From positions 1 through 15,367 of the forward strand of contig MGFD01000006.1 in the NCBI GenBank assembly GCA_001791715.1: 15,367 nt of DNA. The letters are read 5' to 3'. The notes under the pieces are model-generated. The model searched no databases. It was not told where the DNA came from and saw nothing but the letters and a program-made list of their open reading frames with translations. This DNA comes from Candidatus Uhrbacteria bacterium RIFOXYB2_FULL_45_11. Lineage in GTDB: Bacteria; Patescibacteriota; Patescibacteriia; UBA9934; GWF2-40-263. A program made the position numbers and the translations under genes. Below, in pieces: positions 1 through 6,107 of this stretch; the stretch's first letter is position 1, and every line of letters begins with the position of its first letter.

Positions 1-139
1 CCACCACAATCACAAATCGTTTCCCGAGACGCGCGTGTTTTACGATCAGCTTCTTAAAATCTTGAAGAAATTTTGTGTCGATTCCTGTTTTTGGAACAAC
101 AAGCGAACCACCGACCGAGAGGATAAATATTTGGGACAT
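1..139 (-). CDS. UMP kinase-like protein, N-terminal part (runs off the window)
   Basis: The minus strand opens with an ATG at 139 and stays open to the window edge, giving about 46 residues. It begins MSQIFILSVGGSLVV and continues to GKRFVIVV just before the edge. A beta strand ending in GGSL, then a helix rich in Lys and Leu, then a second strand reading FVIVV, is the N-terminal signature of the amino-acid-kinase fold. The exact pattern fits the archaeal-type uridylate kinases common in Patescibacteria, which phosphorylate UMP to UDP in pyrimidine nucleotide synthesis. The glycine-rich GGG loop expected next lies outside the window. There is no Shine-Dalgarno site; a 101-bp inverted repeat begins 11 nt upstream of the start. 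Another kinase of the same fold, such as a glutamate or carbamate kinase, cannot be excluded from this fragment. Confidence 0.72.
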   Translation of the reverse strand, partial: MSQIFILSVGGSLVVPKTGIDTKFLQDFKKLIVKHARLGKRFVIVV

Positions 140-150
140 AGGGAACGTTT

Positions 151-251
151 GAGGTACAGATTACAGATGGCGACATACAGATATACAGATGTTCGTCCTC
201 ATGTTTCTTCTTATTTGTATATCTGTATTTTTTATCTGTAATCTGTACCTC
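151..251. repeat. Inverted repeat IR1 (TACAGAT family)
   Basis: The left arm at 151-187 and the right arm at 217-251 are inverted copies. The outer 18 bp (GAGGTACAGATTACAGAT) match perfectly, followed by a 6-nt mismatch block and a second matched block TACAGATATAC. The loop is about 30 nt. It belongs to the same family as the repeats at 643-746 and 8608-8640, sharing the core GATTACAGAT...TACAGAT. It fills most of the gap between the holin-like gene and the UMP kinase-like gene and ends 11 nt before the latter's start codon. In RNA it would form a long hairpin directly before the AUG. Confidence 0.85.
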
Positions 252-261
252 AAAAATACTT

Positions 262-283
262 AAAAACGCCAATAGGCGTTTTA
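262..283 (-). terminator. Intrinsic terminator overlapping a stop codon
   Basis: Minus-strand AAAACGCC and GGCGTTTT pair as an 8-bp stem around a 4-nt loop, and the 3' arm runs into a T tract. The upstream arm starts inside the TAA stop of the holin-like gene, so gene end and terminator share bases. It would close the long minus-strand operon before the UMP kinase-like gene. Confidence 0.7.
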
Positions 284-628
284 TGTTTTTGTTGATTGAA
301 TAAACCAGTTTGTAAGGAGACTCATAAGCCAAAGACCAATCGCGGCAAGAAGCGCGGGGAAAAATCCAGAAACCGTAAATCCTTTTACGATCGTGCCCGC
401 AAGCAGAATCATGAGAGCGTTGATCACAAACGCAAAAAGTCCAAGCGTTAAAACAGTGACTGGCAACGTGAGGATAAACAAAATCGGACGAATAAGCGCG
501 TTTGCGAGCCCAAGCACGAGTGCAGCAATGAGCGCATGATAAAACGTATCAATGTGAATTCCAGGAACAACGTTTGCGACAACGAGAAGAGCGAGTGCGT
601 TTAAGATCCAACGAAGAAGAAGTTCCAT
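281..628 (-). CDS. Phage-holin-4-like / YvlD-family small membrane protein
   Basis: This is a 115-residue, almost wholly hydrophobic protein with about four predicted membrane segments. The central pattern, LGLANALIRPILFILTLP followed by LGLFAFVINALMI, is the hallmark of the PF04020 family (YvlD, 'phage holin family protein'). Despite the family name, these are widespread chromosomal inner-membrane proteins of unknown function, not proven lysis proteins. I chose the ATG at 628 because the family starts with a short charged residue followed by the first helix (MELLLRW). The reading frame extends upstream to 703, but that part runs through the IR2 repeat and looks non-protein. The gene follows xseB at the end of a minus-strand operon and is closed by a terminator overlapping its stop codon. 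Confidence 0.85.
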   Translation of the reverse strand: MELLLRWILNALALLVVANVVPGIHIDTFYHALIAALVLGLANALIRPILFILTLPVTVLTLGLFAFVINALMILLAGTIVKGFTVSGFFPALLAAIGLWLMSLLTNWFIQSTKT

Positions 629-642
629 ATTGGGAAAAGATG

Positions 643-746
643 TGTAGATACGGATTACAGATGAGTACAGATAGGGATGACGTATCTGACAAACGTTTTT
701 CAAAACGCTTATCTACATCTGTATTCATCTGTAATCCGTATCTACA
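643..746. repeat. Inverted repeat IR2 (TACAGAT family)
   Basis: Two 30-bp arms at 643-672 and 717-746 are inverted copies with a single difference, which would still form a G-U pair in RNA. Each arm reads TGTAGATACGGATTACAGAT plus ten more bases. Inside the 44-nt loop a second imperfect hairpin is built on AAACGTTTT/AAAACGCTT. The element fills the gap between the xseB stop at 755 and the holin-like start codon at 628. One arm is identical to the single arm at 8608-8637. It may be a small non-autonomous palindromic element or a processing/attenuation structure. Confidence 0.9.
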
Positions 747-754
747 GTGGTTTA

Positions 755-964
755 TTAAGTTTCAAATTTCTTTTTAATCTCAACAACTTTGTTTTCCACT
801 TCGGATAATTTTTCTTTAAGCAAAGACGCAAGCTCAAGTCCACGCTCAAATTGCTTGAGCCCCTTATCAAGGTCCAAGTGCTCTTCTGAATCAAACCACT
901 GAGTGATTTTTTCGAGTTCTTCAAAAGACTTCGCAAAGTCTACAGATGTTTGTTTTTTGGTCAT
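755..964 (-). CDS. xseB: Exodeoxyribonuclease VII small subunit
   Basis: This 69-residue protein contains the conserved small-subunit core: FEELEKITQWFDSEE near residues 14-28, then LDKGLKQFERGLELASLLKEKLSEVE at about 32-57. It forms a two-helix hairpin, and several copies coat the coiled-coil arm of XseA to make the exonuclease VII holoenzyme, which degrades single-stranded DNA. The length is normal for the family (about 65-85). It lies downstream of xseA on the same strand but is separated from it by a four-helix-bundle gene, whereas the two genes are usually adjacent or overlapping. The start codon has no Shine-Dalgarno site; it follows directly on a pyrimidine-rich 9-bp repeat tract ending in CCTTCCCCT. 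Confidence 0.9.
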   Translation of the reverse strand: MTKKQTSVDFAKSFEELEKITQWFDSEEHLDLDKGLKQFERGLELASLLKEKLSEVENKVVEIKKKFET

Positions 965-969
965 AGGGG

Positions 970-1010
970 AAGGTTTGAAATGTCTGAAAGGTCGGAAATG
1001 TTTGAAAGGT
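970..1010 (-). repeat. Degenerate 9-bp tandem repeat tract (3' flank of four-helix-bundle gene)
   Basis: On the minus strand this reads as about four and a half units of CCTTTCNNA or CATTTCNNA (NNA being AAA, CGA or AGA). It overlaps the first base of the four-helix-bundle stop codon at 1010 and ends 6 nt before the xseB start codon at 964. Its orientation is inverted relative to the tract at 1384-1446, so the two tracts on one strand can pair around the gene. Confidence 0.85.
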
Positions 1011-1375
1011 TATTCGGAGGACTGCTGAGATTTTCGAAGACGCTTGAGAAGATAATCTGCTTTGGAACGCATATCCTCAAGAATCTGATAAGATTCTTGA
1101 TCTAGATAACCAATTGAAAAAGAAAATTCCAAAAGATGCGCAGATTCTTTTGAAGAACCTTCTGCAATGTTTAAGTAACGAACAAAATCTTTAGGAGATA
1201 ATTTCGCCTGTCCTTCAACAATATTTGTTGAGATAGAAAGAGCCGCACGCCTTAGTTGAGATGTAAGACCATATACTTCATGCTTTGGAAACAAAATAGT
1301 TTTTCGATATACCTCAATCGCAAATGCATTCGCTTCCTTCCATGCTAACAATTGATGATACGGTTGTTCATTCAT
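1010..1375 (-). CDS. Four helix bundle protein (23S rRNA-intervening-sequence protein family)
   Basis: This is a 121-residue, all-helical protein. The motif YGLTSQLRRAALSISTNIVEG at residues 35-55, followed by the helix beginning FVRYLNIAEGSSKES, is diagnostic of the S23/'four helix bundle protein' family (PF05635, TIGR02436). The biochemical role is unknown; known structures are pentameric four-helix bundles, and nucleic-acid binding has been proposed. I chose the ATG at 1375. An in-frame GTG at 1384 lies at the end of the repeat tract, but the sequence AAAGGTG just before this ATG looks like a Shine-Dalgarno site, and that site is made from the last repeat unit. The gene interrupts the xseA-xseB pair. 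Confidence 0.9.
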   Translation of the reverse strand: MNEQPYHQLLAWKEANAFAIEVYRKTILFPKHEVYGLTSQLRRAALSISTNIVEGQAKLSPKDFVRYLNIAEGSSKESAHLLEFSFSIGYLDQESYQILEDMRSKADYLLKRLRKSQQSSE

Positions 1376-1383
1376 AATCGTCA

Positions 1384-1446
1384 CCTTTCAAACCTTTCCG
1401 ACCTTTCCGACCTTTCCGACCTTTCCGACCTTTCCGACCTTTCAGA
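1384..1446 (+). repeat. 9-bp tandem repeat, seven units (5' flank of four-helix-bundle gene)
   Basis: Seven consecutive 9-bp units read CCTTTCAAA, then five copies of CCTTTCCGA, then CCTTTCAGA. The five central copies are identical. The last unit contains the complement of the xseA stop codon. The first unit, read on the minus strand, gives the purine-rich AAAGGTG that serves as the ribosome-binding site of the four-helix-bundle gene. Identical tandem units make this a likely length-variable (slippage) locus. Confidence 0.95.
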
Positions 1447-2653
1447 CCAACTTCTGTTTCCCCTTTCCATTTACGCGTAAAACTTCTGCATCAACTGAAC
1501 CTGTGCCCAATTGTATCCCAATTTCTTTGCCGATCGCAAGCGTGCCTGCTTCTCGAACGACCGCGCCATCGACGTGTACAATGGCGTATCCGCGTGCGAG
1601 GATACGCGTTGGATCTACTTGTCGTAACATTCTTGCGGACGACTCGATCGAATCTCGCAATGTTGGCAACCACCCCTCAACACGATCATGCAGACGTGTG
1701 CGCATTGCAAGAAGACGTTCGCGTTCGCGCTCGAGGATGTGACCAACGCGCGTCGCAATCTTGTCTGCGACCGTACGATATTCATCCATGACGAATTGTA
1801 ATCGTTGTTCATTGTGTGTGAGCATCATGTCGAGTTCGTATTTTACATCTGCACGCGACGGAACAACGCGCTCTGCCGCATTTGAAGGCGTACTCGCGCG
1901 TACGTCCGCCACATAATCCGCGAGCGATTCATCACGCTCATGCCCAACAGCCACAACGACCGGAATAACAGATTGATACACTGCACGCGCAACCTGTTCA
2001 TCATTAAACGCATGCAAATCTTCAAGTCCTCCTCCGCCGCGCGTCAGCACGATCGCATCGGGTCGCTCTTCGACCGCAAGCGTATTGAAATAACGAAACG
2101 CTCCCAGAATCTCACCAACTGCCTCGCGTCCTTGTACATGTACATGCGCGTGTTCAATCTCAATCCCTCCCCATCGATTATTTACGATGCGCAGAAAATC
2201 TCCATATGCAGCAGCGTCTCGTGAGGTAATGAGTCCGATCTTTTTTGGGAATCTTGGTAATGTTCGTTTGCGAGAAACATCAAATAATCCTTCCGTCTCT
2301 AATTTTTTCTTTAACAAATCATACGCACGTTTCAGTGCACCCTCCCCAATCGGTTCAATGGATTGCACATTCAGTTTCAATGTTCCGAATCGTTCGTACA
2401 TCTTTGGAAATCCTTTGACGTGTACACGCATTCCATCTTCAATCGGCGTTCCAATCTGCCACACGGTCGCAAAACATTTGAGCACGGCCTCTGCTTTTTC
2501 ATCTTTCAAATCAAAACTCACCCATTTTTGTTGGGCAACACGATAGTCTGATACTTCCCCTTCGATAAGAATTTCATTCGAAGGAACACGATCATGAAGA
2601 ACGTTATTGAGAAGTGCAAGATAATCCCCGACGTGTAAAACAGTTGGTTCCAT
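1442..2653 (-). CDS. xseA: Exodeoxyribonuclease VII large subunit
   Basis: This 403-residue protein has an N-terminal OB-fold (about residues 5-100, with GEVSDYR and WVSFDLKDE) that binds single-stranded DNA. A catalytic domain follows with KIGLITSRDAAAYGDFL (138-154), the loop TRGGGGLEDL (204-213), VGHERDESLADYVADVRAST (236-255) and NAAE, and then a long coiled-coil region. These motifs are those of XseA, which with XseB cuts single-stranded DNA in both directions in mismatch repair and damage tolerance. Length is near the usual 400-450. I chose the ATG at 2653 because MEPTVLHVGDYL matches the family start. The frame runs upstream to 2692 but would overlap the previous gene. It starts 5 nt after that gene. 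Its TGA stop lies inside the 9-bp repeat tract, so the natural C-terminus may have been altered there. Confidence 0.95.
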   Translation of the reverse strand: MEPTVLHVGDYLALLNNVLHDRVPSNEILIEGEVSDYRVAQQKWVSFDLKDEKAEAVLKCFATVWQIGTPIEDGMRVHVKGFPKMYERFGTLKLNVQSIEPIGEGALKRAYDLLKKKLETEGLFDVSRKRTLPRFPKKIGLITSRDAAAYGDFLRIVNNRWGGIEIEHAHVHVQGREAVGEILGAFRYFNTLAVEERPDAIVLTRGGGGLEDLHAFNDEQVARAVYQSVIPVVVAVGHERDESLADYVADVRASTPSNAAERVVPSRADVKYELDMMLTHNEQRLQFVMDEYRTVADKIATRVGHILERERERLLAMRTRLHDRVEGWLPTLRDSIESSARMLRQVDPTRILARGYAIVHVDGAVVREAGTLAIGKEIGIQLGTGSVDAEVLRVNGKGKQKLV

Positions 2654-2658
2654 GTATG

Positions 2659-3129
2659 CTACGTTACAGAAAAATAAAACGGCTGAAACCAATAAACAAG
2701 TCCGGCCATGGTGACACCGAGCAGCATGTGGGACACAAGTGTTTCAAGCCAGATGAGTGATCCTTCACGCCGACCAAAAAATCCCATTTGTAAAAGCGGA
2801 TACAACACGAGCCCCACAAATACCCAACTCAAAAATCCGTAAACCGCAAAAGATAAAAATGTATACGGCCGATGCGTTACAAACAACCATCCTTGTTCCA
2901 CAAATAAAATATACACAACCCCAAACAACATCCCAATAAGAAGGTGCAACAAAAGTCCGACCCAAAACGCTTCTTCTTTTTTGAGCGTATATCCAAAAAT
3001 TGTTTTAACCACAACAACCGGTGGAGTTACAACCATCGCCCCTCGTTCAATTACTTCAAGAACGATTGCAGGGATCGCATACGTAAACGCAATCAGTCCC
3101 CCAAGCGCTGCACCAAGAATGAAATCCAT
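2659..3129 (-). CDS. Four-segment integral membrane protein of unknown function
   Basis: This 156-residue protein has about four hydrophobic stretches: residues 4-24, 57-77, 87-112 and 130-150. It has a long loop after the first segment, containing ERGAMVVTPPVVVVKTIFGY and then a KKEE patch. I do not recognise the family. It starts 1 nt after the stop of the peptidase-like gene and ends 5 nt before xseA, so translation of these genes is probably coupled. No Shine-Dalgarno site is evident. The placement between an envelope-anchored peptidase homologue and exonuclease VII is odd and gives no clear function. The gene is very likely real because of the tight operon spacing and the ordered hydrophobic pattern. 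Confidence 0.8.
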   Translation of the reverse strand: MDFILGAALGGLIAFTYAIPAIVLEVIERGAMVVTPPVVVVKTIFGYTLKKEEAFWVGLLLHLLIGMLFGVVYILFVEQGWLFVTHRPYTFLSFAVYGFLSWVFVGLVLYPLLQMGFFGRREGSLIWLETLVSHMLLGVTMAGLVYWFQPFYFSVT

Positions 3130-3130
3130 A

Positions 3131-3928
3131 TTATTTTTGCGGATGTAAAATAATAACTAGTTTTTTGCCTTCCAAAATATCCGCTTCTCCATTCCAATCA
3201 TGGATCGCATTCATGATTGTATCGAATGAATATAAAAAGGCATTTCCGCGCTTTGTTCCAGGATCGTTCACAATGAACTGATTATTTTTTGTGTATCCGC
3301 GAATAACGGCCATGTGATACAGGGGGCCTGGTGGAGTAAAGTATGGATTTTTTAAGACGCGTCCGGCGGCAGGAAAAATAATCGGTTGTCCTTTATCTAA
3401 TCGCGCTTTTAATTGCGCAACGGTAGGATTTTCCAAAATCTCCGCCTTTAATCCATACATCTTTTCTGCAAACAAAACTGTTTCTGCCACCGTTGTATCA
3501 ATGTTATATCCAAACAATTCGTCTTCGAGTGCAACCATGGCAAGAATTTCTTTGATGGCGATATTTGTATCAATAACACTTGGACCGTTCGCATAATATT
3601 CTTTTACCATCAAGACAGATGCTTCTTCACACGCATCTTGATACGGTTGACCCCAATCTCCTACCGGAGCTTGAACCGTAAACGGAACCGCAAGATTCAT
3701 TTCTGCCGCACGGATGGAAGGTGCCGTACTTGGTTTTGGTTGAGTCACAGCCTTTGTTGTCGCAGGTGTGGGAACTGTTTTTGCGTTTATTTCTTCCACT
3801 TCTTGATAGGTTATTGGTGCGGGAAGTTTTGGAGCCGATTGTCCGCGCATTGCATCCAACACACGCACCGCAACAATCCCAAAAACAAGAACAAGTACGG
3901 CAACGATGATGAGATGTTTCTTTTGCAT
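3131..3928 (-). CDS. Membrane-anchored C39-like cysteine peptidase family protein
   Basis: This 265-residue protein has an N-terminal signal anchor (residues 5-22, LIIVAVLVLVFGIVAV), then a Pro/Thr/Ala-rich linker to about residue 75. The C39-type domain (PF13529-like) follows: VPFTVQAPVGDWGQPYQDACEE, with the likely nucleophile Cys100, YHMAVIRGY with His205, and IVNDPGT with Asp222. The Cys-His-Asp order and spacing agree with papain-like C39 peptidases, so the enzyme is probably active outside the membrane. C39_2 family members are mostly uncharacterised; related domains process bacteriocin leaders. The gene lies 3 nt after the nuclease gene and 1 nt before the next membrane protein, clearly within one operon. 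Confidence 0.87.
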   Translation of the reverse strand: MQKKHLIIVAVLVLVFGIVAVRVLDAMRGQSAPKLPAPITYQEVEEINAKTVPTPATTKAVTQPKPSTAPSIRAAEMNLAVPFTVQAPVGDWGQPYQDACEEASVLMVKEYYANGPSVIDTNIAIKEILAMVALEDELFGYNIDTTVAETVLFAEKMYGLKAEILENPTVAQLKARLDKGQPIIFPAAGRVLKNPYFTPPGPLYHMAVIRGYTKNNQFIVNDPGTKRGNAFLYSFDTIMNAIHDWNGEADILEGKKLVIILHPQK

Positions 3929-3931
3929 ATC

Positions 3932-5329
3932 TTAAGATGCGTGCTTTACCAACCAATCTTTTAATTTCCACGTGGCTTTTACGTCATCTTCATTGTATTC
4001 CATAATCTTTTGAAGGAGTTTTGGACTCTTTGCGGTGAGCCACTCTTCAAACCACAAAACCGAGTTTGCCCCAGACGCATCATCGGCACGCCAGTGAAAT
4101 CCGATATAGCTTGCGAGATCTTTAAGCGAATAAAACGACAATGGAAAAATAATCGCAGGACGAATGAGTTCAATGAGGTCAATCATGTTGCGATCAAGGG
4201 CTTCTTGAACGATCTCTGAAATACCGTAGCGTGAAGCAAAACGTCTGACAACTTCTTGTTCAAAGAATCCATAATGATAAATTGGCGCTTCAAGATGCTG
4301 CGCAATAAAATCACAAAACTCGAGCCACATGTTTGACTCCTGTGCAGCCGATTCTGCCATGAACGCGTGATAGCTCTCTTTTCCGTTTTCGATTTTGAGC
4401 ACACCAAACAAATAATCGAAATCCCGAAGTGGATCTGATTCGATATCAAAATACAGTTCGATGTTTGCTTTTGGAAGTCGAATGGGTTTGCGGATGAAAT
4501 GTTTTTTGTGCGTAATCGCAAGCGCTTGATCGTGCATGATCTCAAGGCGCGACACACTCACGTTTGGAACGCGTCGTTCCAGTTCTGAACGCGTAAGTTT
4601 TGCGAGTTCTGAAATGGTGTTGATGTTTGATGTGTGAAGCGCCGCAACTTCTTCTCTCCACACGCGATTCAAAAGCGACAAATCATCACACACCTCAGAC
4701 TCTCCTCTGCATTCTGAAAACCAGGGGGATTGTTTGCATCCTGTTGTGACAAAGTGTGCGGGCTTTTTTCCAGCAATGATTTTTTCAATTTCCATCAAGT
4801 TCAAATGAAATTGTGCTTCCATTTCTTCAATAGGATAAGACAAAACGGTTTTGTCTGGTGTAATGACGTATCCGTTTACGGGTTTTACTTCTTGAATTTT
4901 TGAGAGAAGCTCCGCATAAAAACATCCTTGAAACTTAAACTCGTCACGGAGATACCGCGATCGTTTAATATCTGCCGCAACGTAATAATGATTCCCAAGT
5001 CTTGAGACACCCTCGACCTTCTCAAGAATGTCTGGATGCCCAACCCAGTGTCTGTCTACGAGCACTCCATGAAAAATCACCTGACGCCCTTCTGCCATAA
5101 ACGCGAGCGTCTGACGAAACGCTTCATCTGGATCTTCTGCTGTGACTTCTGCAATATCTTCTCTGTCCGAAATAACATCACGCTGATACGATTCGATCAT
5201 CCCATCGTCAATCAACCGTTCCATGAGCGGATGATGCGGTTTTTTATGCTCGCTGTGCACCTCAAAATAGACCCAATGAGGGCATTTCACGTATTGATAA
5301 AAGGTTTTCTCTGTGATTTTGTGAAACAT
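3932..5329 (-). CDS. TM0106-type RecB-like nuclease fused to RNase H-like exonuclease domain
   Basis: This 465-residue protein carries two nuclease modules. The N-terminal PD-(D/E)XK module shows GHPD with Asp100, then YYVAADIKRS with Asp120 and Lys122, then QGCFYAELL with Gln134. Four cysteines (16, 198, 207, 214) are spaced one-plus-three, as in the Fe-S clusters of Cas4/AddB-like nucleases. A central helical segment follows (about 235-270, ISELAKLTRSELERR) that resembles a helix-hairpin-helix DNA-binding region. The C-terminal RNase H-like domain (PF13482-like) opens with ELYFDIESDP (Asp295, Glu297) and closes with YNEDDVKATW (445-454), a DEDD-type active site. This layout is the 'TM0106 family RecB-like putative nuclease', presumed to act in DNA repair. 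It heads the operon that contains xseA and xseB. An extended -10 box 8 nt before the ATG predicts a leaderless mRNA. Confidence 0.92.
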   Translation of the reverse strand: MFHKITEKTFYQYVKCPHWVYFEVHSEHKKPHHPLMERLIDDGMIESYQRDVISDREDIAEVTAEDPDEAFRQTLAFMAEGRQVIFHGVLVDRHWVGHPDILEKVEGVSRLGNHYYVAADIKRSRYLRDEFKFQGCFYAELLSKIQEVKPVNGYVITPDKTVLSYPIEEMEAQFHLNLMEIEKIIAGKKPAHFVTTGCKQSPWFSECRGESEVCDDLSLLNRVWREEVAALHTSNINTISELAKLTRSELERRVPNVSVSRLEIMHDQALAITHKKHFIRKPIRLPKANIELYFDIESDPLRDFDYLFGVLKIENGKESYHAFMAESAAQESNMWLEFCDFIAQHLEAPIYHYGFFEQEVVRRFASRYGISEIVQEALDRNMIDLIELIRPAIIFPLSFYSLKDLASYIGFHWRADDASGANSVLWFEEWLTAKSPKLLQKIMEYNEDDVKATWKLKDWLVKHAS

Positions 5330-5337
5330 GTAAAGTC

Positions 5338-5346
5338 AGTATACCA
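5338..5346 (-). promoter_or_regulatory. Extended -10 promoter of the nuclease operon (leaderless)
   Basis: The minus strand reads TGG-TATACT, with 8 nt between the hexamer and the ATG at 5329. Transcription would begin about 7 nt after the hexamer, leaving a leader of about 2 nt. There is no clear -35 element and no Shine-Dalgarno site. Confidence 0.6.
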
Positions 5347-5364
5347 TTTTTTTTCGGCTTCCGT

Positions 5365-5393
5365 TATACTCTCAAAGGTTCTTTTGACGGAGG
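5365..5393 (+). promoter_or_regulatory. -10 box and Shine-Dalgarno site of the zinc-ribbon gene
   Basis: TATACT at 5365-5370 faces the plus strand, divergent from the nuclease promoter about 20 bp away. CGGAGG at 5388-5393 is a good Shine-Dalgarno site, though only 4 nt before the ATG. The expected leader is about 20 nt. Confidence 0.5.
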
Positions 5394-5397
5394 TTAC

Positions 5398-5946
5398 ATG
5401 CCAGACGATGGTCTATCCGGCTCCAAAAACGCTTGTCTTGAACCTGTGATTCCCCCACCCCCTTTGCGTCTTGTCATTGAAATGACAGACCTGACAGAGA
5501 TACGCTTCGCACATTTCTTAAGCGCAGAATCGTTCACACTCACCTTTCTTGATTTGCCTGATGCCCTGCAAAACAGAATGCGTCCCATTTTGCGCAGCAT
5601 GCAGCAGCAACGCGTTGAACGCATTGATTACAATTCTGGTCGCAAAGAACAAGCCCTTGCGAACCACCTTCCATTCAACCTACGTTTTCTCCGCGAAGAC
5701 GAAGATTTCGAGGAGTTGTTTTCTCTGATCCTTTGGTGGATCAAACGCGATCAACGCAAGTTCAGATGTGGTCTCGACTCTTTTCACGGAACACAACCAC
5801 ACAAAACATGGACATGCGAATGTGGAGCCGTGGTCAGCGTTGAAAAAGAATTCGTCGAAACCTGCAACAACTCAAGCTGTCCTTCCTGGACAAAATACCG
5901 ATTGTGCACCGGAAAAAGCCCAAGAAAACTCCAACGCCTCGCCTGA
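5398..5946 (+). CDS. Unrecognised protein with C-terminal zinc-ribbon-like motif
   Basis: This 182-residue soluble protein is one I cannot assign to a family. The first 25 residues are Pro-rich and likely flexible. Residues 28-120 look alpha-helical and charged, with a repeated RxxRxxxRM-type pattern near 60-75. The C-terminal part has cysteines at 140, 142, 156 and 161 (TCECG...TCNNSSCPSW), spaced CxC-x13-CxxxxC, plus Cys170. That layout could bind one zinc ion, followed by a basic tail (GKSPRKLQRL). A basic tail after a zinc ribbon would suit nucleic-acid binding, but this is inference. It is a single-gene unit: its own promoter and Shine-Dalgarno site lie upstream, and a terminator overlaps the stop codon. 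Confidence 0.75.
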   Translation: MPDDGLSGSKNACLEPVIPPPPLRLVIEMTDLTEIRFAHFLSAESFTLTFLDLPDALQNRMRPILRSMQQQRVERIDYNSGRKEQALANHLPFNLRFLREDEDFEELFSLILWWIKRDQRKFRCGLDSFHGTQPHKTWTCECGAVVSVEKEFVETCNNSSCPSWTKYRLCTGKSPRKLQRLA

Positions 5947-5966
5947 TCTCTGTGATCAGGTTTTTT
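5942..5966 (+). terminator. Intrinsic terminator overlapping the stop codon
   Basis: CCTGATC and GATCAGG form a 7-bp stem around TCTGT, followed directly by six T residues. The stem includes the TGA stop (5944-5946) of the zinc-ribbon gene. Confidence 0.88.
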
Positions 5967-6006
5967 GTTTTATTTATGGGTAAGTTATCCAACTTATTTC
6001 GCGTTT

Positions 6007-6015
6007 TTATCCACA
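6007..6015 (+). promoter_or_regulatory. Perfect DnaA-box sequence upstream of the toxin gene
   Basis: TTATCCACA matches the consensus DnaA box exactly. It ends 9 nt before a TTGACA hexamer. A weaker match, TTATCCAAC, lies at 5985-5993. With no dnaA gene or cluster of boxes nearby, a regulatory or incidental role is more likely than an origin. Confidence 0.4.
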
Positions 6016-6024
6016 CAAGAACTA

Positions 6025-6053
6025 TTGACAACACCTCTTTTTTCTGATGAACT
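6025..6053 (+). promoter_or_regulatory. Possible promoter of the PemK/MazF-like gene
   Basis: A perfect -35 TTGACA (6025-6030) is followed 17 nt later by TGAACT (6048-6053), a poor -10 but preceded by TGA as an extended-10 element. The start point would lie near 6060, just before the leader hairpin. Confidence 0.4.
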
Positions 6054-6062
6054 ATCTTTATA

Positions 6063-6100
6063 AGAACTCCCTGATCAATCATCTGGGAGTTCTATTTTTT
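6063..6100 (+). terminator. Terminator-shaped hairpin in the leader of the toxin gene
   Basis: AGAACTCCC (6063-6071) and GGGAGTTCT (6085-6093) form a perfect 9-bp stem with a 13-nt loop, followed by ATTTTTT. It ends 7 nt before the toxin ATG. The upstream gene already has its own terminator at 5942-5966, so this one may attenuate expression of the toxin. Confidence 0.7.
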
Positions 6101-6107
6101 AAATTCT

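Larger units (their letters stand above)
970..1446. other. Putative inserted cassette: four-helix-bundle gene with inverted repeat flanks
   Basis: The unit consists of a gene of the 23S rRNA intervening-sequence protein family bounded by inverted 9-bp repeat tracts, and it separates xseA from xseB. The outer tract supplies the last codon bases and the TGA stop of xseA (1442-1444), and the other tract runs almost to the xseB ATG. Family members were first found inside intervening sequences of 23S rRNA, where inverted flanks form a stem. The similar layout here suggests an insertion. No transposase is present and I see no clear target duplication, so mobility is inferred only. Confidence 0.45.

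Noticed and set aside
281..628. Phage lysis holin indicating a prophage
   Set aside because: The PF04020 family is common on chromosomes, and no other phage gene is nearby.
1384..1446. CRISPR array
   Set aside because: The units are 9 bp and contiguous, without spacers.
6007..6015. Replication origin based on DnaA boxes
   Set aside because: Only single exact boxes occur at two distant sites, with no dnaA or dnaN gene and no cluster of boxes.
5834..6082. Minus-strand frame across the toxin upstream region as a possible antitoxin
   Set aside because: It overlaps the zinc-ribbon gene's coding end and both terminators, and has no antitoxin-like pattern.
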